Assembly: GCA_034003955.1 (NCBI GenBank)
Contig: JAVEXO010000023.1
Span: 1 to 41,610 of the forward strand
Origin: SZUA-370 sp034003955
GTDB taxonomy: Bacteria > Spirochaetota > Spirochaetia > Treponematales > UBA12059
Reading direction: 5' to 3'
Length of the DNA stretch: 41,610 bases
Shown here: positions 32,394 through 41,081 of the stretch, one piece after another
How the letters are laid out: the number at the start of each line of letters is the position of its first letter
Numbering within the stretch: the stretch's first letter is position 1
Position numbers and translations under genes: made by a program
Notes under the pieces: model-generated
Databases searched by the model: none
What the model was told of the DNA's origin: nothing
What the model saw: only the letters and a program-made list of their open reading frames with translations

Positions 32394-33920
32394 CTACTTC
32401 GACATGGCGGCCAACACGGCCGCTAAATCTTCTCCCACAAGGGCACGGAGATCGAGTTCTGCCAGCAACAGATCCAGTTCTAGCCGCAAGGCCTCGGCTA
32501 TGGCTCCGTCACGTTTAGCTAGGGCATCTGCGGCATCTTCCAGCGTGACGGTACCCGCGTCGGCCAGCACGACTTGGCGCGCTGCCTTGCTCTTCTCTAG
32601 CTCTACGATGCGCCTCTGGATTGACAAGCGCTCTATCAGGGCATCACGTCTACCTACAATAGAGGACATTCTGTCACCTATGGACCTGAGCATCATGAGC
32701 CTCTGAGCCTCGGCTGCTACTAGTGACAGGGCATCGAGGCGCGCCCGGTGTTCTCGCGCAGCCTTGCCAGAAAGGGGCCAGTCTAGGCTCAGGGAGACAT
32801 TCCAGTTCAAACCGGCTCCGTTGTCTGTGTCAAGAAGATCGGACACGACGTTAGCCGGATCAGACGCATCGTCCCGTGCATCGGCATAACGAGGGGCCAC
32901 AACTATAAAAGCCCCCAGAACCGGTGCATCTATGGTTGCCCTAGCCGCGGCATCTACCTTGGCCTTCTCGCTGGCTAGCGCCGAGCGCAGTGCATCAGGT
33001 GCTGCATCTACCGTGCCCTTCATCGTTGCCACCAACACAGGCAACTCGGCAGACAGCTCAGGTAGCAACAATCCAGCACCACTCTTGTCCTCGAGACCGA
33101 GTACCGAGGCCAGGCGACGTTCCGCGTCGGCAAGGGCAAGACGCGTATCAACCAGGCTACCCCTTACAAGCTCGGCTGAGAGGCTGAACTCGAGTGCAGC
33201 GTCTTCTGTAGCCGTGCCCGATCCTCTCCTCAGACTAAAGAACTCTGCTCGCTTAAGAGCACTCGACAGCGAGGCTTCTTGTACCGCTAGAGTGCTTCTC
33301 AATACCAGTACGCGGCCCGCCGTTTCCACCGCAGAGCGAACAGCCTGATTGCGACGGCCCATGTCATCCAGAGCCGCCTGCTCTGAGCCTATTTCCACGG
33401 ATCGCTTGGCGCCAGCTGCTGCTCCAAAGGGCAGGAACTGCCCACCCGCAAACAGCGGCTGCCTGAGACTGGCATTGAGTGTGGGTGAAAGGGAGTATTC
33501 TGTATTGCCATCCTTATCGGCTATGCCGAATGAACTTTTAACACCGGCGGTGAAGGCACCTGCAGTCGGCAAGGCCTGATTATAGGCGAGTCCTGCGCCA
33601 AACGAAGTCGTCTTGGAATCCACGTAGTCCGGAGGGAATGAACTGAAGTCGAAGGTGCGGCGGACGTCGTAGGAGAATGGCGTAAGGCTTAAGCCAAACT
33701 TAGGCCTTGCCCTATCCAGCTCCAGCTCGTACTGCACAGACGCAATGCCGGCAAGAGCGCCGGAGGCACGCACGGAAGGGTCGGCCTCCAGTGCCCTGGC
33801 GGCCACCCTGGCAAGGCTCCAGGCATCAGACGACTGAGCGTAGCCGGCTATGGCGCTGACTAGAAGAAGAATAATGGGCAAGGTTGCGGCACCTGTATCG
33901 GGCCTGGGAGGGTGTTTCAT
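32394..33920 (-). CDS. TolC-like outer-membrane efflux protein
   Basis: A 508-residue exported protein. A signal peptide ends near GYAQSSDAW. The rest is rich in long helices with the repeated pattern of the outer-membrane efflux protein family, including two related halves (SLSPTLNASLRQPLF and NWNVSLSLDWPLSGKAAREH) that form the beta-barrel strands. It should give the RND pump its exit channel through the outer membrane. Its ATG overlaps the pump stop by 4 bp. It is the last gene of the three-gene efflux operon. Confidence 0.85.
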   Translation of the reverse strand: MKHPPRPDTGAATLPIILLLVSAIAGYAQSSDAWSLARVAARALEADPSVRASGALAGIASVQYELELDRARPKFGLSLTPFSYDVRRTFDFSSFPPDYVDSKTTSFGAGLAYNQALPTAGAFTAGVKSSFGIADKDGNTEYSLSPTLNASLRQPLFAGGQFLPFGAAAGAKRSVEIGSEQAALDDMGRRNQAVRSAVETAGRVLVLRSTLAVQEASLSSALKRAEFFSLRRGSGTATEDAALEFSLSAELVRGSLVDTRLALADAERRLASVLGLEDKSGAGLLLPELSAELPVLVATMKGTVDAAPDALRSALASEKAKVDAAARATIDAPVLGAFIVVAPRYADARDDASDPANVVSDLLDTDNGAGLNWNVSLSLDWPLSGKAAREHRARLDALSLVAAEAQRLMMLRSIGDRMSSIVGRRDALIERLSIQRRIVELEKSKAARQVVLADAGTVTLEDAADALAKRDGAIAEALRLELDLLLAELDLRALVGEDLAAVLAAMSK

Positions 33921-36900
33921 GCTATTGCCTTTCTTGGCTTGCCGCGAGTACCGGTTCTGTCACTGTCGTAGAGGAGACCGTACAAGGACGGCACGACGCT
34001 AATGGCGGTGACGGTTGAAAACAGGAGACCGAAGATTATGGTGCTGGCCATGGGGCTCCATACCACCGAGTAACCACCCAGTCCTATGGCCGTCGGCAGG
34101 AGCCCGCCTATGGTGGTAACACTGGTAAGAAGGATGGGCCTCAAGCGTGTGCTGGCTGCCTCTGCGACGGCATCGGCTATGGCCAAGCCTTCCTTGCGCC
34201 TGATATTGATGAAGTCTATGAGGACTATCGAGTCGTTGACGGCAATGCCCGCCAGGGCGACACCGGCATACAGCACCGTGGTTGAGAACGGTGTTCCCGA
34301 TATGACCAGGAACAGCACCACACCGGCAAAGGCCATGGGTACCGACAAGAGTATCAAAAGTGGCTGGGTAAAGCTCTTGAACTGTGCCCCGAGTACGGCA
34401 TAGATGAGGAATACACCCAAAAGGAATACCCTGAGTATCTGGATGAGGAGATCGGCTATCTCGGCAAACTCGCCACCTACAAGCAATTCGAGTCCTGGAT
34501 ACCGTGGCTGAATCTCTGTGGCAAACCAGACCTTGATATCATCATTTATGGCTCGTACGCCACTCTTGTCATAGGCCTCGGCACTGACGCCAACTTCACG
34601 CTTGCCGTCCACCCTCTTGATGGCAGCCAAGGCCGCGCCTTCCTGGAGCTCGGCCACCGCCGAGAACGGTACGAGTCGCCCATCGGGCGTGGGAATCTTT
34701 ATCTCAAGGAGACGGTTTATTGAATCTAATCCACTCGTGCCGGCATATCGGACTACAATATCGAGTTCTTCGTTGCCGAAGAACACACTTCCTGCCCTAT
34801 ACCCGTCATACGAACCCCGGAGAAAGGTTCCAACAGACGAAACGCTGAGCCCGTATGAGGCAGCTCGTTCCTCGTTGATACGTACCCTCAGTTCCGGCGT
34901 ACCGGACTGCAGGGTATCCTCTATGTTGAGTAGCTCAGGATACTCTGATAGCCTTGCCTTTATGCCGGCTGTGGCCTCGATGAGTGCTCCATAGTCGTCC
35001 CCCCTGACGCGGAATCCTACAGGAGGAGAGACGGGCGGGCCGGAGGCCGCCTTGCGGTAGATTACCTTCTCAGGTCCAGGGATATCAGCGCACAGGGCCA
35101 TCACCTCGTCCATGATGACGGCAATAGGGCGCTCCCTGCCTTCCTTTACCTCGGCAAGGTCAACAACAATCTGCCCCACGTTACCGGCACTCGTTCCACC
35201 TGATCCGCCGGAACGAAAGCCGACGCTTGATATGATGTTGCTCACCTCTCCATTGCCACGAAGGCTCTGGATGCGATCCTCGAATCGCCGTACAACGGAT
35301 TCAGTCTTGGCACTGTTGGAACCGGCCGGAAGATCTATATCAATGAAGAAAAGAGTAAAATCCTCGGCACTGAACAGATCCTGTTTCAAGAAAGGAATGG
35401 TGGAGAAGATGCCTGCAGCCACCACGATGAAGCCAAGCACGACTATGAGGCGTTTTTTATACAGGGAGCGTATAAATCTATCGAAAGATGGCTTGATCTT
35501 GTCGAATATATCAGGCTTCGTCTTGAGTAAATCGCCGCCTGGCCATTCTACAGAATGTGCAGGGATGAATAGTATTGCCTCTATGGTCGATGCTATGAGT
35601 GATATAGACACCACCAGAGGAATTACTCTAAGGAATTTGCCAATGGTACCAGGCAATATCATCAAAGGCAGGAATGCCGCGACAGTCGTCAGGCTGGACG
35701 CCACGATTGGCCAGGCCACCTGGCTAGCACCCTCTATGGCTGCTCGCTTCTTGTCGTATCCAAGAGTACGCAAACGATACGTATTCTCTGTTATGACTAT
35801 GGCATGGTCTACGATGAGGCCTAAGACAAGCACAAGACCGAAGAGCGTATTGGAGTTGATTGTCTCTCCAAGCGCCTCCAGTATGAGGAAGGTCACCGCA
35901 AAGGTAACAGGAATTCCGAGCGCCGTCATAAGTGCGTTACGGGCGCCGAGGAAGAGGAGCAGTATGAGAAAGAGTAGCACGAGGCCCTGGACTGCATTGA
36001 TCAAGAGCACATCTATGCTGTCTCGTATCTGCACCGTCGAGTCATTAACAAGCGACACCGATGTCCCGGGGATGAGGCTACTAGACTGCTCGGCTATCAA
36101 TGCCTTCACCTGATCGATGACCCCAATTGAATCACCACGGGCTATCTTGCCTACGCGTAGAATGACGGCAGTTTCTCCGTTGAAACGGGAAGTCTCTCCA
36201 TCGCGCTCATAATCCTCATACACACGAGCCAGGTCTCCGACACGAACGAGGCCGCCACCGGAATCTGTTCGGCGCACGATAACGTTTTCGAATTCCCCTA
36301 TGCCTTCAAGTGAACCTACCGTTCTCAGGAGATACTCCCTGGAGACAGTCTCCAGGGTTCCACCAGGAATTGCCAGGTTTCTTAGCTGAACGGCGCGTAA
36401 GAGCTCGGATATAGGAATGCCAAGGCTTTCAAGTTTATCCCTGTCGGCGTCTATGACGATACGTCGATCGCGGTCTCCTACTATATCAACGGATGAAACA
36501 TCCTTGAGGAGCAAAATACCATTACGGTAACTTCTCGCAGTAGCTACCAGGTCTCCGTAGGGAATCTCTCCTGATATGACCACCTCTATGACAGGAAGAA
36601 AATCATTGGACGAGAAGTCGTCTACCAAGGGCTGCAGGGCGCCATCAGGCAGTCCCACCTTACCCAGCCTCGTCCTCACATCCTGAAAAAGGCGTTCGAA
36701 CTCATCATTGGATATACCATCGTCGAATTCAACACGGATAACAGCCAGGCCATCACTGGTTACACTCTGAACCTGTTTGAGGTTTTTAAGCCCTTGCATC
36801 TCCCGCTCGACCTTGACCGTGACGGATTGTTCGATATCGGAGGACGATGCCCCCGGATAGGGTACAATTATGTTGGCCCAGAAGAAAGGTACCTCGGAGA

Positions 36901-37009
36901 ACTGCTCCTGTGGCATACGAGCCACACTGAAGCCCCCAAGCACTAGGACCGTTACGAGGACTATTGAAAGGAGTACCGTGTTTTCTGTTGAAAATTTAGG
37001 AAGATTCAT
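33917..37009 (-). CDS. RND-family efflux pump (inner membrane)
   Basis: A proton-driven exporter of about 1030 residues with the RND layout: a helix at the N-terminus, two large periplasmic loops and twelve membrane helices in two repeats. It belongs to the AcrB/HAE-like group. In the fourth helix the usual Asp-Asp pair reads LGLIVDHAIVITEN, so the second Asp is a His. The other repeat has GIAVNDSIVLIDF. The start at 37009 lies 5 bp after the adaptor stop; a TTG at 37024 would overlap it. No strong ribosome site is seen, so translational coupling is likely. The exported compound is unknown. Confidence 0.9.
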   Translation of the reverse strand: MNLPKFSTENTVLLSIVLVTVLVLGGFSVARMPQEQFSEVPFFWANIIVPYPGASSSDIEQSVTVKVEREMQGLKNLKQVQSVTSDGLAVIRVEFDDGISNDEFERLFQDVRTRLGKVGLPDGALQPLVDDFSSNDFLPVIEVVISGEIPYGDLVATARSYRNGILLLKDVSSVDIVGDRDRRIVIDADRDKLESLGIPISELLRAVQLRNLAIPGGTLETVSREYLLRTVGSLEGIGEFENVIVRRTDSGGGLVRVGDLARVYEDYERDGETSRFNGETAVILRVGKIARGDSIGVIDQVKALIAEQSSSLIPGTSVSLVNDSTVQIRDSIDVLLINAVQGLVLLFLILLLFLGARNALMTALGIPVTFAVTFLILEALGETINSNTLFGLVLVLGLIVDHAIVITENTYRLRTLGYDKKRAAIEGASQVAWPIVASSLTTVAAFLPLMILPGTIGKFLRVIPLVVSISLIASTIEAILFIPAHSVEWPGGDLLKTKPDIFDKIKPSFDRFIRSLYKKRLIVVLGFIVVAAGIFSTIPFLKQDLFSAEDFTLFFIDIDLPAGSNSAKTESVVRRFEDRIQSLRGNGEVSNIISSVGFRSGGSGGTSAGNVGQIVVDLAEVKEGRERPIAVIMDEVMALCADIPGPEKVIYRKAASGPPVSPPVGFRVRGDDYGALIEATAGIKARLSEYPELLNIEDTLQSGTPELRVRINEERAASYGLSVSSVGTFLRGSYDGYRAGSVFFGNEELDIVVRYAGTSGLDSINRLLEIKIPTPDGRLVPFSAVAELQEGAALAAIKRVDGKREVGVSAEAYDKSGVRAINDDIKVWFATEIQPRYPGLELLVGGEFAEIADLLIQILRVFLLGVFLIYAVLGAQFKSFTQPLLILLSVPMAFAGVVLFLVISGTPFSTTVLYAGVALAGIAVNDSIVLIDFINIRRKEGLAIADAVAEAASTRLRPILLTSVTTIGGLLPTAIGLGGYSVVWSPMASTIIFGLLFSTVTAISVVPSLYGLLYDSDRTGTRGKPRKAIA

Positions 37010-37014
37010 GGATT

Positions 37015-38106
37015 CTATTCCCAACGTACCGAATCGCCAACCGTCGTGGACGACACAGGATCATTATCAGTAAGCCGGCTCAAGGCACTGATGACAAGCA
37101 GATCACCTTCGCTTAGCCCCGACAACACCTCAACCTGCACCCCTGAACGGCGCCCCAGAGACAATTCCCGGACATCGGTTCTGCCGGAATCGTCTACAAA
37201 CACCGCATACTGGCTGCCCCGCCGGAACAAGGCTGCCGTCGGTATGACTACGGATGGAGCTATGGCGCGTGCCTGGATTGAGACGTTGGCAGACATGCCA
37301 GACTTGACTCGCCCTGCGAAACCATTGCGGAACGAAACGACCACGGGGAAGCTACCAGTAGCTGGATTAGAACCCGCGGCTATAGCAGAGACTTGACCCT
37401 CTACATAGTCCTGCCCCAGTGCAGCAGGCACATAGACGCGAACCTTTGCGCCTAGCTCTACAAGGCCAATCTCGCGCTCTCCGAGGCCTACCGTTACCTT
37501 GAATGATGAATTATCGACTATGCGGGCCACCCTTGCTCCAGGGGCTATGGAAGCACCTACCGTGGCAACCTCTTCAGTTGACGATATGACTCCGGCCACT
37601 GGCGCCCGTAGCCGCGTGTCGTTCAAAGCCTTGAGTGAAGTCTCGTATTGAGCCTTGGCTCCGCTATAATTGCCCCGAGCCTTCGTCATGTCTGCAGGAG
37701 AACTCCTACCGGCAGCAGACAAAGCCTCAGTGGCCGTTAGTTCAAGCTTAGCCGCTTCGTATTGCTCTTTGAATCTCGACAGGTTCAAGGCGGCTATGCG
37801 GTCGTCTACCCTCAGGAGCTCCTGCCCTTCGGCCACCCGGTCACCCAGTGTAAAACTAACTGCAGTAACTAGACCCTGCGCTTCTGAAACAACGAAGGCC
37901 TCCCTAACGCCAGCTACAACACCGGAGGCGTTTATCTCGTCTGTTAGCGATCCAAGCGCTACCGTAAGCGCCTCTACCGCTATCGTTTCCTTCTGACTAG
38001 TATCCCAAGCCGTGGCACTTGAAACCGCATCTGGTTTGGCACATGAACCTAGCAGTACCGTTCCGACTAGTATTAATGATAGTACCAGCATCCACTTTTT
38101 ACTCAT
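37015..38106 (-). CDS. Periplasmic adaptor lipoprotein of the RND pump (membrane fusion protein)
   Basis: A 363-residue adaptor that links the pump to the outer-membrane channel. The signal peptide ends in VLLGSC (Cys22, lipidated). Lipoyl-like halves are visible: VVSEAQGLVTAVSFTLGDRVAEGQELLRVDD and DTRLRAPVAGVISS, separated by a helical hairpin rich in Ala and Glu. A C-terminal beta-barrel and membrane-proximal region follow (IPTAALFRRGSQYAVFV). The start at 38106 has GAGGAG; the longer frame to 38124 lacks it. It is the first gene of the operon and has its own promoter. Confidence 0.92.
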   Translation of the reverse strand: MSKKWMLVLSLILVGTVLLGSCAKPDAVSSATAWDTSQKETIAVEALTVALGSLTDEINASGVVAGVREAFVVSEAQGLVTAVSFTLGDRVAEGQELLRVDDRIAALNLSRFKEQYEAAKLELTATEALSAAGRSSPADMTKARGNYSGAKAQYETSLKALNDTRLRAPVAGVISSTEEVATVGASIAPGARVARIVDNSSFKVTVGLGEREIGLVELGAKVRVYVPAALGQDYVEGQVSAIAAGSNPATGSFPVVVSFRNGFAGRVKSGMSANVSIQARAIAPSVVIPTAALFRRGSQYAVFVDDSGRTDVRELSLGRRSGVQVEVLSGLSEGDLLVISALSRLTDNDPVSSTTVGDSVRWE

Positions 38107-38166
38107 TGATTGACTCCTCGCCATGCAGACAAATATTGTTTCTATGTAAAATCAAACCATATTGAT

Positions 38167-38195
38167 ATAATAAAATTATTGCTTGCTAATGGCAA
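38167..38195 (-). promoter_or_regulatory. Promoter of the RND efflux operon
   Basis: TTGCCA (38190-38195) and TATTAT (38167-38172) on the minus strand, 17 bp apart, each matching the consensus in five of six positions. It leaves a leader of about 55 nt before the adaptor ATG. The -35 box lies within a small dyad (CTTGC/GCAAG) that a repressor could bind. Confidence 0.6.
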
Positions 38196-38261
38196 GGATA
38201 TTGAGGGGTAAATCATTTATATATTGTACCAGTGCTCCAAGCTGCATCAGAGGAGACCCTA

Positions 38262-38303
38262 TAATAAAAAACAAAGGGCCGGCCCAGTTGCTTGGGCTGG
38301 CTC
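38262..38303 (-). terminator. Intrinsic terminator after the 14-codon ORF
   Basis: The arms 38276-38286 and 38293-38303 pair with a 6-nt loop, and on the minus strand TTTGTTTTTTATT follows directly. Two A-C mismatches interrupt the minus-strand stem, while the plus-strand RNA would have G-U pairs instead. The T tract fits termination of minus-strand transcripts from the microORF, before the efflux promoter. Confidence 0.65.
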
Positions 38304-38318
38304 GCGATTTATCGTTTT

Positions 38319-38363
38319 CTAAGGATCAAAACCGCCCGGAATAACAAAATCCGCTTTGTTCAT
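38319..38363 (-). CDS. 14-codon microORF (MNKADFVIPGGFDP) with strong ribosome site
   Basis: ATG AAC AAA ... CCT TAG, preceded by AGAGGAGAG at ideal spacing and followed 15 nt later by an intrinsic terminator. The peptide is short, acidic and has a Pro-Gly-Gly-Phe-Asp-Pro end. It is not recognised. Options are a signalling or regulatory peptide, a leader peptide, or a chance ORF. The terminator and the separate efflux promoter downstream argue against simple attenuation of the pump operon. A longer frame to 38543 exists but lacks any ribosome site. Confidence 0.45.
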   Translation of the reverse strand: MNKADFVIPGGFDP

Positions 38364-38384
38364 AGTCTCTCCTCTATCGTTATT

Positions 38385-38423
38385 TTTACAACCTACTACC
38401 AATCGACTGGCACATGTTGTAAA
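38385..38423 (-). promoter_or_regulatory. Inverted repeat upstream of the microORF
   Basis: TTTACAAC (38385-38392) and GTTGTAAA (38416-38423) are exact inverted copies, 23 bp apart. They lie 22 bp before the microORF start codon. This could be an operator or a hairpin in its leader. Confidence 0.45.
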
Positions 38424-38448
38424 GCTGCTAGTCTCGTTTAGCCGTCTC

Positions 38449-39563
38449 TTATCCTTCTGTCCGATTCCTGCCATTATTCTTTGCAATATACAGTTGGCTA
38501 TCAGAACGTTGAATGAGATTTTCTTCTGTATCGCCTGGGTCAAAGCTACTTACACCCAAGCTTACCGTTATAGGCCAGGTGATATTTAGGAAGGAGTGCG
38601 ATTCTACAGCTAACCTGATTTTTTCAGCTGCAAGCCGAGCCCTTTCATTATTGGTACCAGGGAGGATAAGAGCTATTTCTTCACCGCCGTATCTAAAAAT
38701 AATATCACTTTTTCTGCAATGATTCATAATCAAAACAGCCAATTCACGGAGAACTGCGTCCCCGACAAGGTGTCCTATGGTGTGGTTAACTCTTTTAAAA
38801 TGATCAATGTCCAAGATTATCAAACTTAGATCTCCAGCGTGCCGAGTGGCATGGGCAACAAATATACTGAGCGTATCATTGAAGTGGGCCCGGTTATACA
38901 ATGAAGTAAGTTGATCCTTGATGGATAAAGCAATTAACTCTGTATTACGGTTGTTCAAGTTGCATTGTTAGTTCTACGGTTTTCTTAAAGTTTTGATTAT
39001 TCTTCCAACAAAGGTAGAGACCACGGTATAAATAACAAGTTGCAAAATTGCAGGAAGCATTCGTTCTCTTGGTAGGAATAGCACCATTCCAATACTGACG
39101 CTTACACCTGCAAAAATAATGGTAAAGATCATAGAGAGACTGCCTAGCCTTATCATGGTTGCTAAGCCTAGAATACATATAATATAAGCCGATAAGTCTT
39201 CATCGTTGCTTTGATCAATAAAAGCAAGCACCACAAGTAAAAAATGCAATGAGTCCTATATCAATACTCTGAAGGCGATGCTTGTTCTTGTTAACAAACA
39301 ATCCCGTAATAAACAAGGCAAAACCACTTAAGGCGAGCAAGGCATATATAACAAGGAAGCGATTGTTATATGGCATGCTTTTTCCAATTTGAATATTTAC
39401 AAATCTATGTATCAATAAGGCAGCCCCAGCAAGCGCAGACACAATGTTCATTGTTGGCAGCACCCTGGCATTTTCATGCAACTGGGCTAGAAACCGCCTC
39501 TCACGTAAAACATCAAAATTTATTGAAGGGGGCTCAGTTTCGTTGGGAAGACTGGCTACTCAT
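38449..39563 (-). pseudogene. Membrane GGDEF diguanylate cyclase gene, broken by several frameshifts
   Basis: The pieces of one gene lie in order. An ATG at 39563 opens MSSQSSQR, then a shift leads to INFDVLRERRFLAQLHENAR and membrane helices. At the T6 run near 39245 removing one T joins it to AFLLVVLAFIDQS and further helices. Near 38990 one extra A, and near 38950 one fewer C, would join IIK to NFKKTVELTMQLEQ and then to NTELIALSIKDQLTSLYNR. The rest is an intact GGDEF domain: DIDHFKRVN, inhibitory site RKSD, active site RYGGEEIA, VSLGVS. If whole, it would make c-di-GMP at the membrane. All breaks are at short runs of one base, so decay or sequencing error is possible. The stretch is more AT-rich than its surroundings. 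Confidence 0.75.
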
Positions 39564-39585
39564 CTGCAAACTATAATGTACCATA

Positions 39586-40533
39586 TCATTGCATATTCCC
39601 TATCATCAGTCGCTCCATCCGTTCGAGCCAGCGAGACAGAAAGGCGTCCTGCTGTTCCGCAGGCAGTAAAGATGCCCGGCAAAGTGTCTCAACCGCAGGC
39701 CTGGCTCCGAGCAGATGCCGTGTCAGGTTATCGAAAACTTTCGTTGCAACCCCAAGCTTGTCTGCCAAAGAAAGCCAATCCATGCGGGCCAGACGTGATT
39801 TCTTGCCATTTACTGTCAGAGCCATTTCTTCTTTATCATCCGGAATCACCAGTGCGGTGGATACTAGGTCGTAAGCCGGCGTTAGTTGCCATTGGCCTGC
39901 AGTCGGACAGTACAGCGAAAAATTCTTCAGGTGTAGGTCAGCGTTGCCCATCAGCCAGGCTAGAAGGTTTAGCTCTAAAAACCGTACCGCATCGAGCCCA
40001 GCCTGGCTGGAAAAAATCAGCACCTTTGCGGCGGCTTCCAGGCTGCCCTTGTACTTGTCAACCGTCGGACGCTGGCTCAGTTGGCAGAAATCCTCCTGGG
40101 GTAACTTGGTCCCGTTAGCCGGACGGTCGAAGCGCCGGGTAAGATAGACCAGCGTTCCATCGCCTAAGCGGCCCAAACCGTGTGGCGCTGTCGGGTATCC
40201 CAACCTGGCCGCTAACTCCATGCAAAACGCCTCGTTTTCCGGCAGATTCGGATACTCCTCCACCGGAGGTTTAAGAATATAGCGGCCGCCCAAGGCGCGC
40301 AGGGTAAGCCTATGTGTTTTTCCCGGGGGCCGATCTACTGGGAGCTTTTTCTGCACGCCGGGAACCGCCCCGGATGCTCGCAGGATACTAAGTCCGGCTT
40401 CGGCCAGAGCATTCATATCAAGGTCCAGCTCTGGCGCAGTATTGGATTCAAAGAGGTTCCTAGCGCATCGCTTGTGGTAGGCCGTGGGGTTGTTTGAATC
40501 GAGCGCTTCGAAACAGACCAGGCATTTACTCAT
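39586..40533 (-). CDS. hipT: HipT-like Ser/Thr kinase toxin (separate HipA core)
   Basis: A 315-residue kinase equal to HipA without its N-terminal subdomain. Seen: a zinc-finger-like start (Cys4, Cys7, His20, Cys23), a glycine-rich loop GAVPGVQKKL, ATP-contact Lys in YILKPP, the catalytic loop WLMGNADLHLKNFSL (Asp199) and the metal-binding PAYDLVS (Asp222). In E. coli HipT the loop has two serines that are autophosphorylated; here those positions are Ala56 and Pro58. HipT of E. coli phosphorylates tryptophanyl-tRNA synthetase; the target here is unknown. The start at 40533 has GGAGGTGG and overlaps the HipS stop by 8 bp. Confidence 0.88.
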   Translation of the reverse strand: MSKCLVCFEALDSNNPTAYHKRCARNLFESNTAPELDLDMNALAEAGLSILRASGAVPGVQKKLPVDRPPGKTHRLTLRALGGRYILKPPVEEYPNLPENEAFCMELAARLGYPTAPHGLGRLGDGTLVYLTRRFDRPANGTKLPQEDFCQLSQRPTVDKYKGSLEAAAKVLIFSSQAGLDAVRFLELNLLAWLMGNADLHLKNFSLYCPTAGQWQLTPAYDLVSTALVIPDDKEEMALTVNGKKSRLARMDWLSLADKLGVATKVFDNLTRHLLGARPAVETLCRASLLPAEQQDAFLSRWLERMERLMIGNMQ

Positions 40534-40861
40534 TCCAGGCCACCTCCGATCCAATCTCTTCCACCCCCACCGCCCCGATGGTATCCCGGCAGAAAGCCGC
40601 CAGAAGACCAAAACGATCCCGGGGATCCAGTTTCCAGTTATGAACCCCCAGTTCCAGTAGCCAGCCTTCCGGAATCAGGCCGTCGAAGAACGCAAACAAG
40701 GTCCGGGATTCCCACGGATCCTTGCGCAGGGGCAGGGTGAGGCTGACAGGATCGTTCTCAGCGGCTACCCAGTCGCTTTCATAGCTAAAGCGATAGCCTT
40801 CGTCTGTCTCTTCCAGCAGACCCGCGGCTCTGTCCTGATAGTATACCCGCAGCCTACGCAT
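40526..40861 (-). CDS. hipS: HipS-like antitoxin (separate HipA N-terminal subdomain)
   Basis: A 111-residue protein that matches only the N-subdomain 1 of HipA: an opening strand MRRLRVYYQDRAAGLL, then SLTLPLRKDPW, LFAFFDGLIPEGW and FGLLAAFCRDTIGAVGV. In the tripartite HipBST system this subdomain is a separate protein and is the antitoxin that holds HipT inactive. It overlaps HipB at its start and HipT at its end by 8 bp each, so all three are made together. Its ribosome site is weak, so coupling to hipB translation is likely. Confidence 0.88.
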   Translation of the reverse strand: MRRLRVYYQDRAAGLLEETDEGYRFSYESDWVAAENDPVSLTLPLRKDPWESRTLFAFFDGLIPEGWLLELGVHNWKLDPRDRFGLLAAFCRDTIGAVGVEEIGSEVAWNE

Positions 40862-41063
40862 CCGGCTTTTCCATCCTGATCGGCCCGGTACGGTACCCGA
40901 AAAGCCGCAGGACCTGATCCACCTTGTCCATTCGGAGGCTTGTCTTGCCTTGCTCCAAATCCCTCACGAAGCGCAAACCGACACCGGCGGTCAAGGCCAG
41001 TTTTTCCTGAGTCATGCCAGTTCGCTTACGCTCTTGTTTGACCAACGCCGATAAGGGGCTCAT
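40854..41063 (-). CDS. hipB: HipB-like DNA-binding component of HipBST
   Basis: A small XRE-type helix-turn-helix protein. RTGMTQEKLALTAGVGLRFVRDLEQGKTSLRMDKVDQVLRLFG covers the HTH, and GYRTGPIRMEKPDA is the tail. It would repress the operon and strengthen HipS. The ATG at 41063 is chosen; a GTG at 41075 four codons earlier lies 6 bp behind a -10-like box and could be the start of a leaderless message. Neither start has a ribosome site. The promoter is covered by operator O1. Confidence 0.88.
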   Translation of the reverse strand: MSPLSALVKQERKRTGMTQEKLALTAGVGLRFVRDLEQGKTSLRMDKVDQVLRLFGYRTGPIRMEKPDA

Positions 41064-41081
41064 AGTTTCTATCACACAATT

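Noticed and set aside
35112..36113. A 333-codon plus-strand ORF
   Set aside because: It lies wholly antisense to the RND pump gene, has no family motif or ribosome site, and is a shadow of high-GC codon use.
38319..38543. A 74-codon minus-strand ORF that contains the 14-codon frame
   Set aside because: The upstream part overlaps the GGDEF end and has no ribosome site; the strong SD sits before the internal ATG, so the short ORF is preferred.
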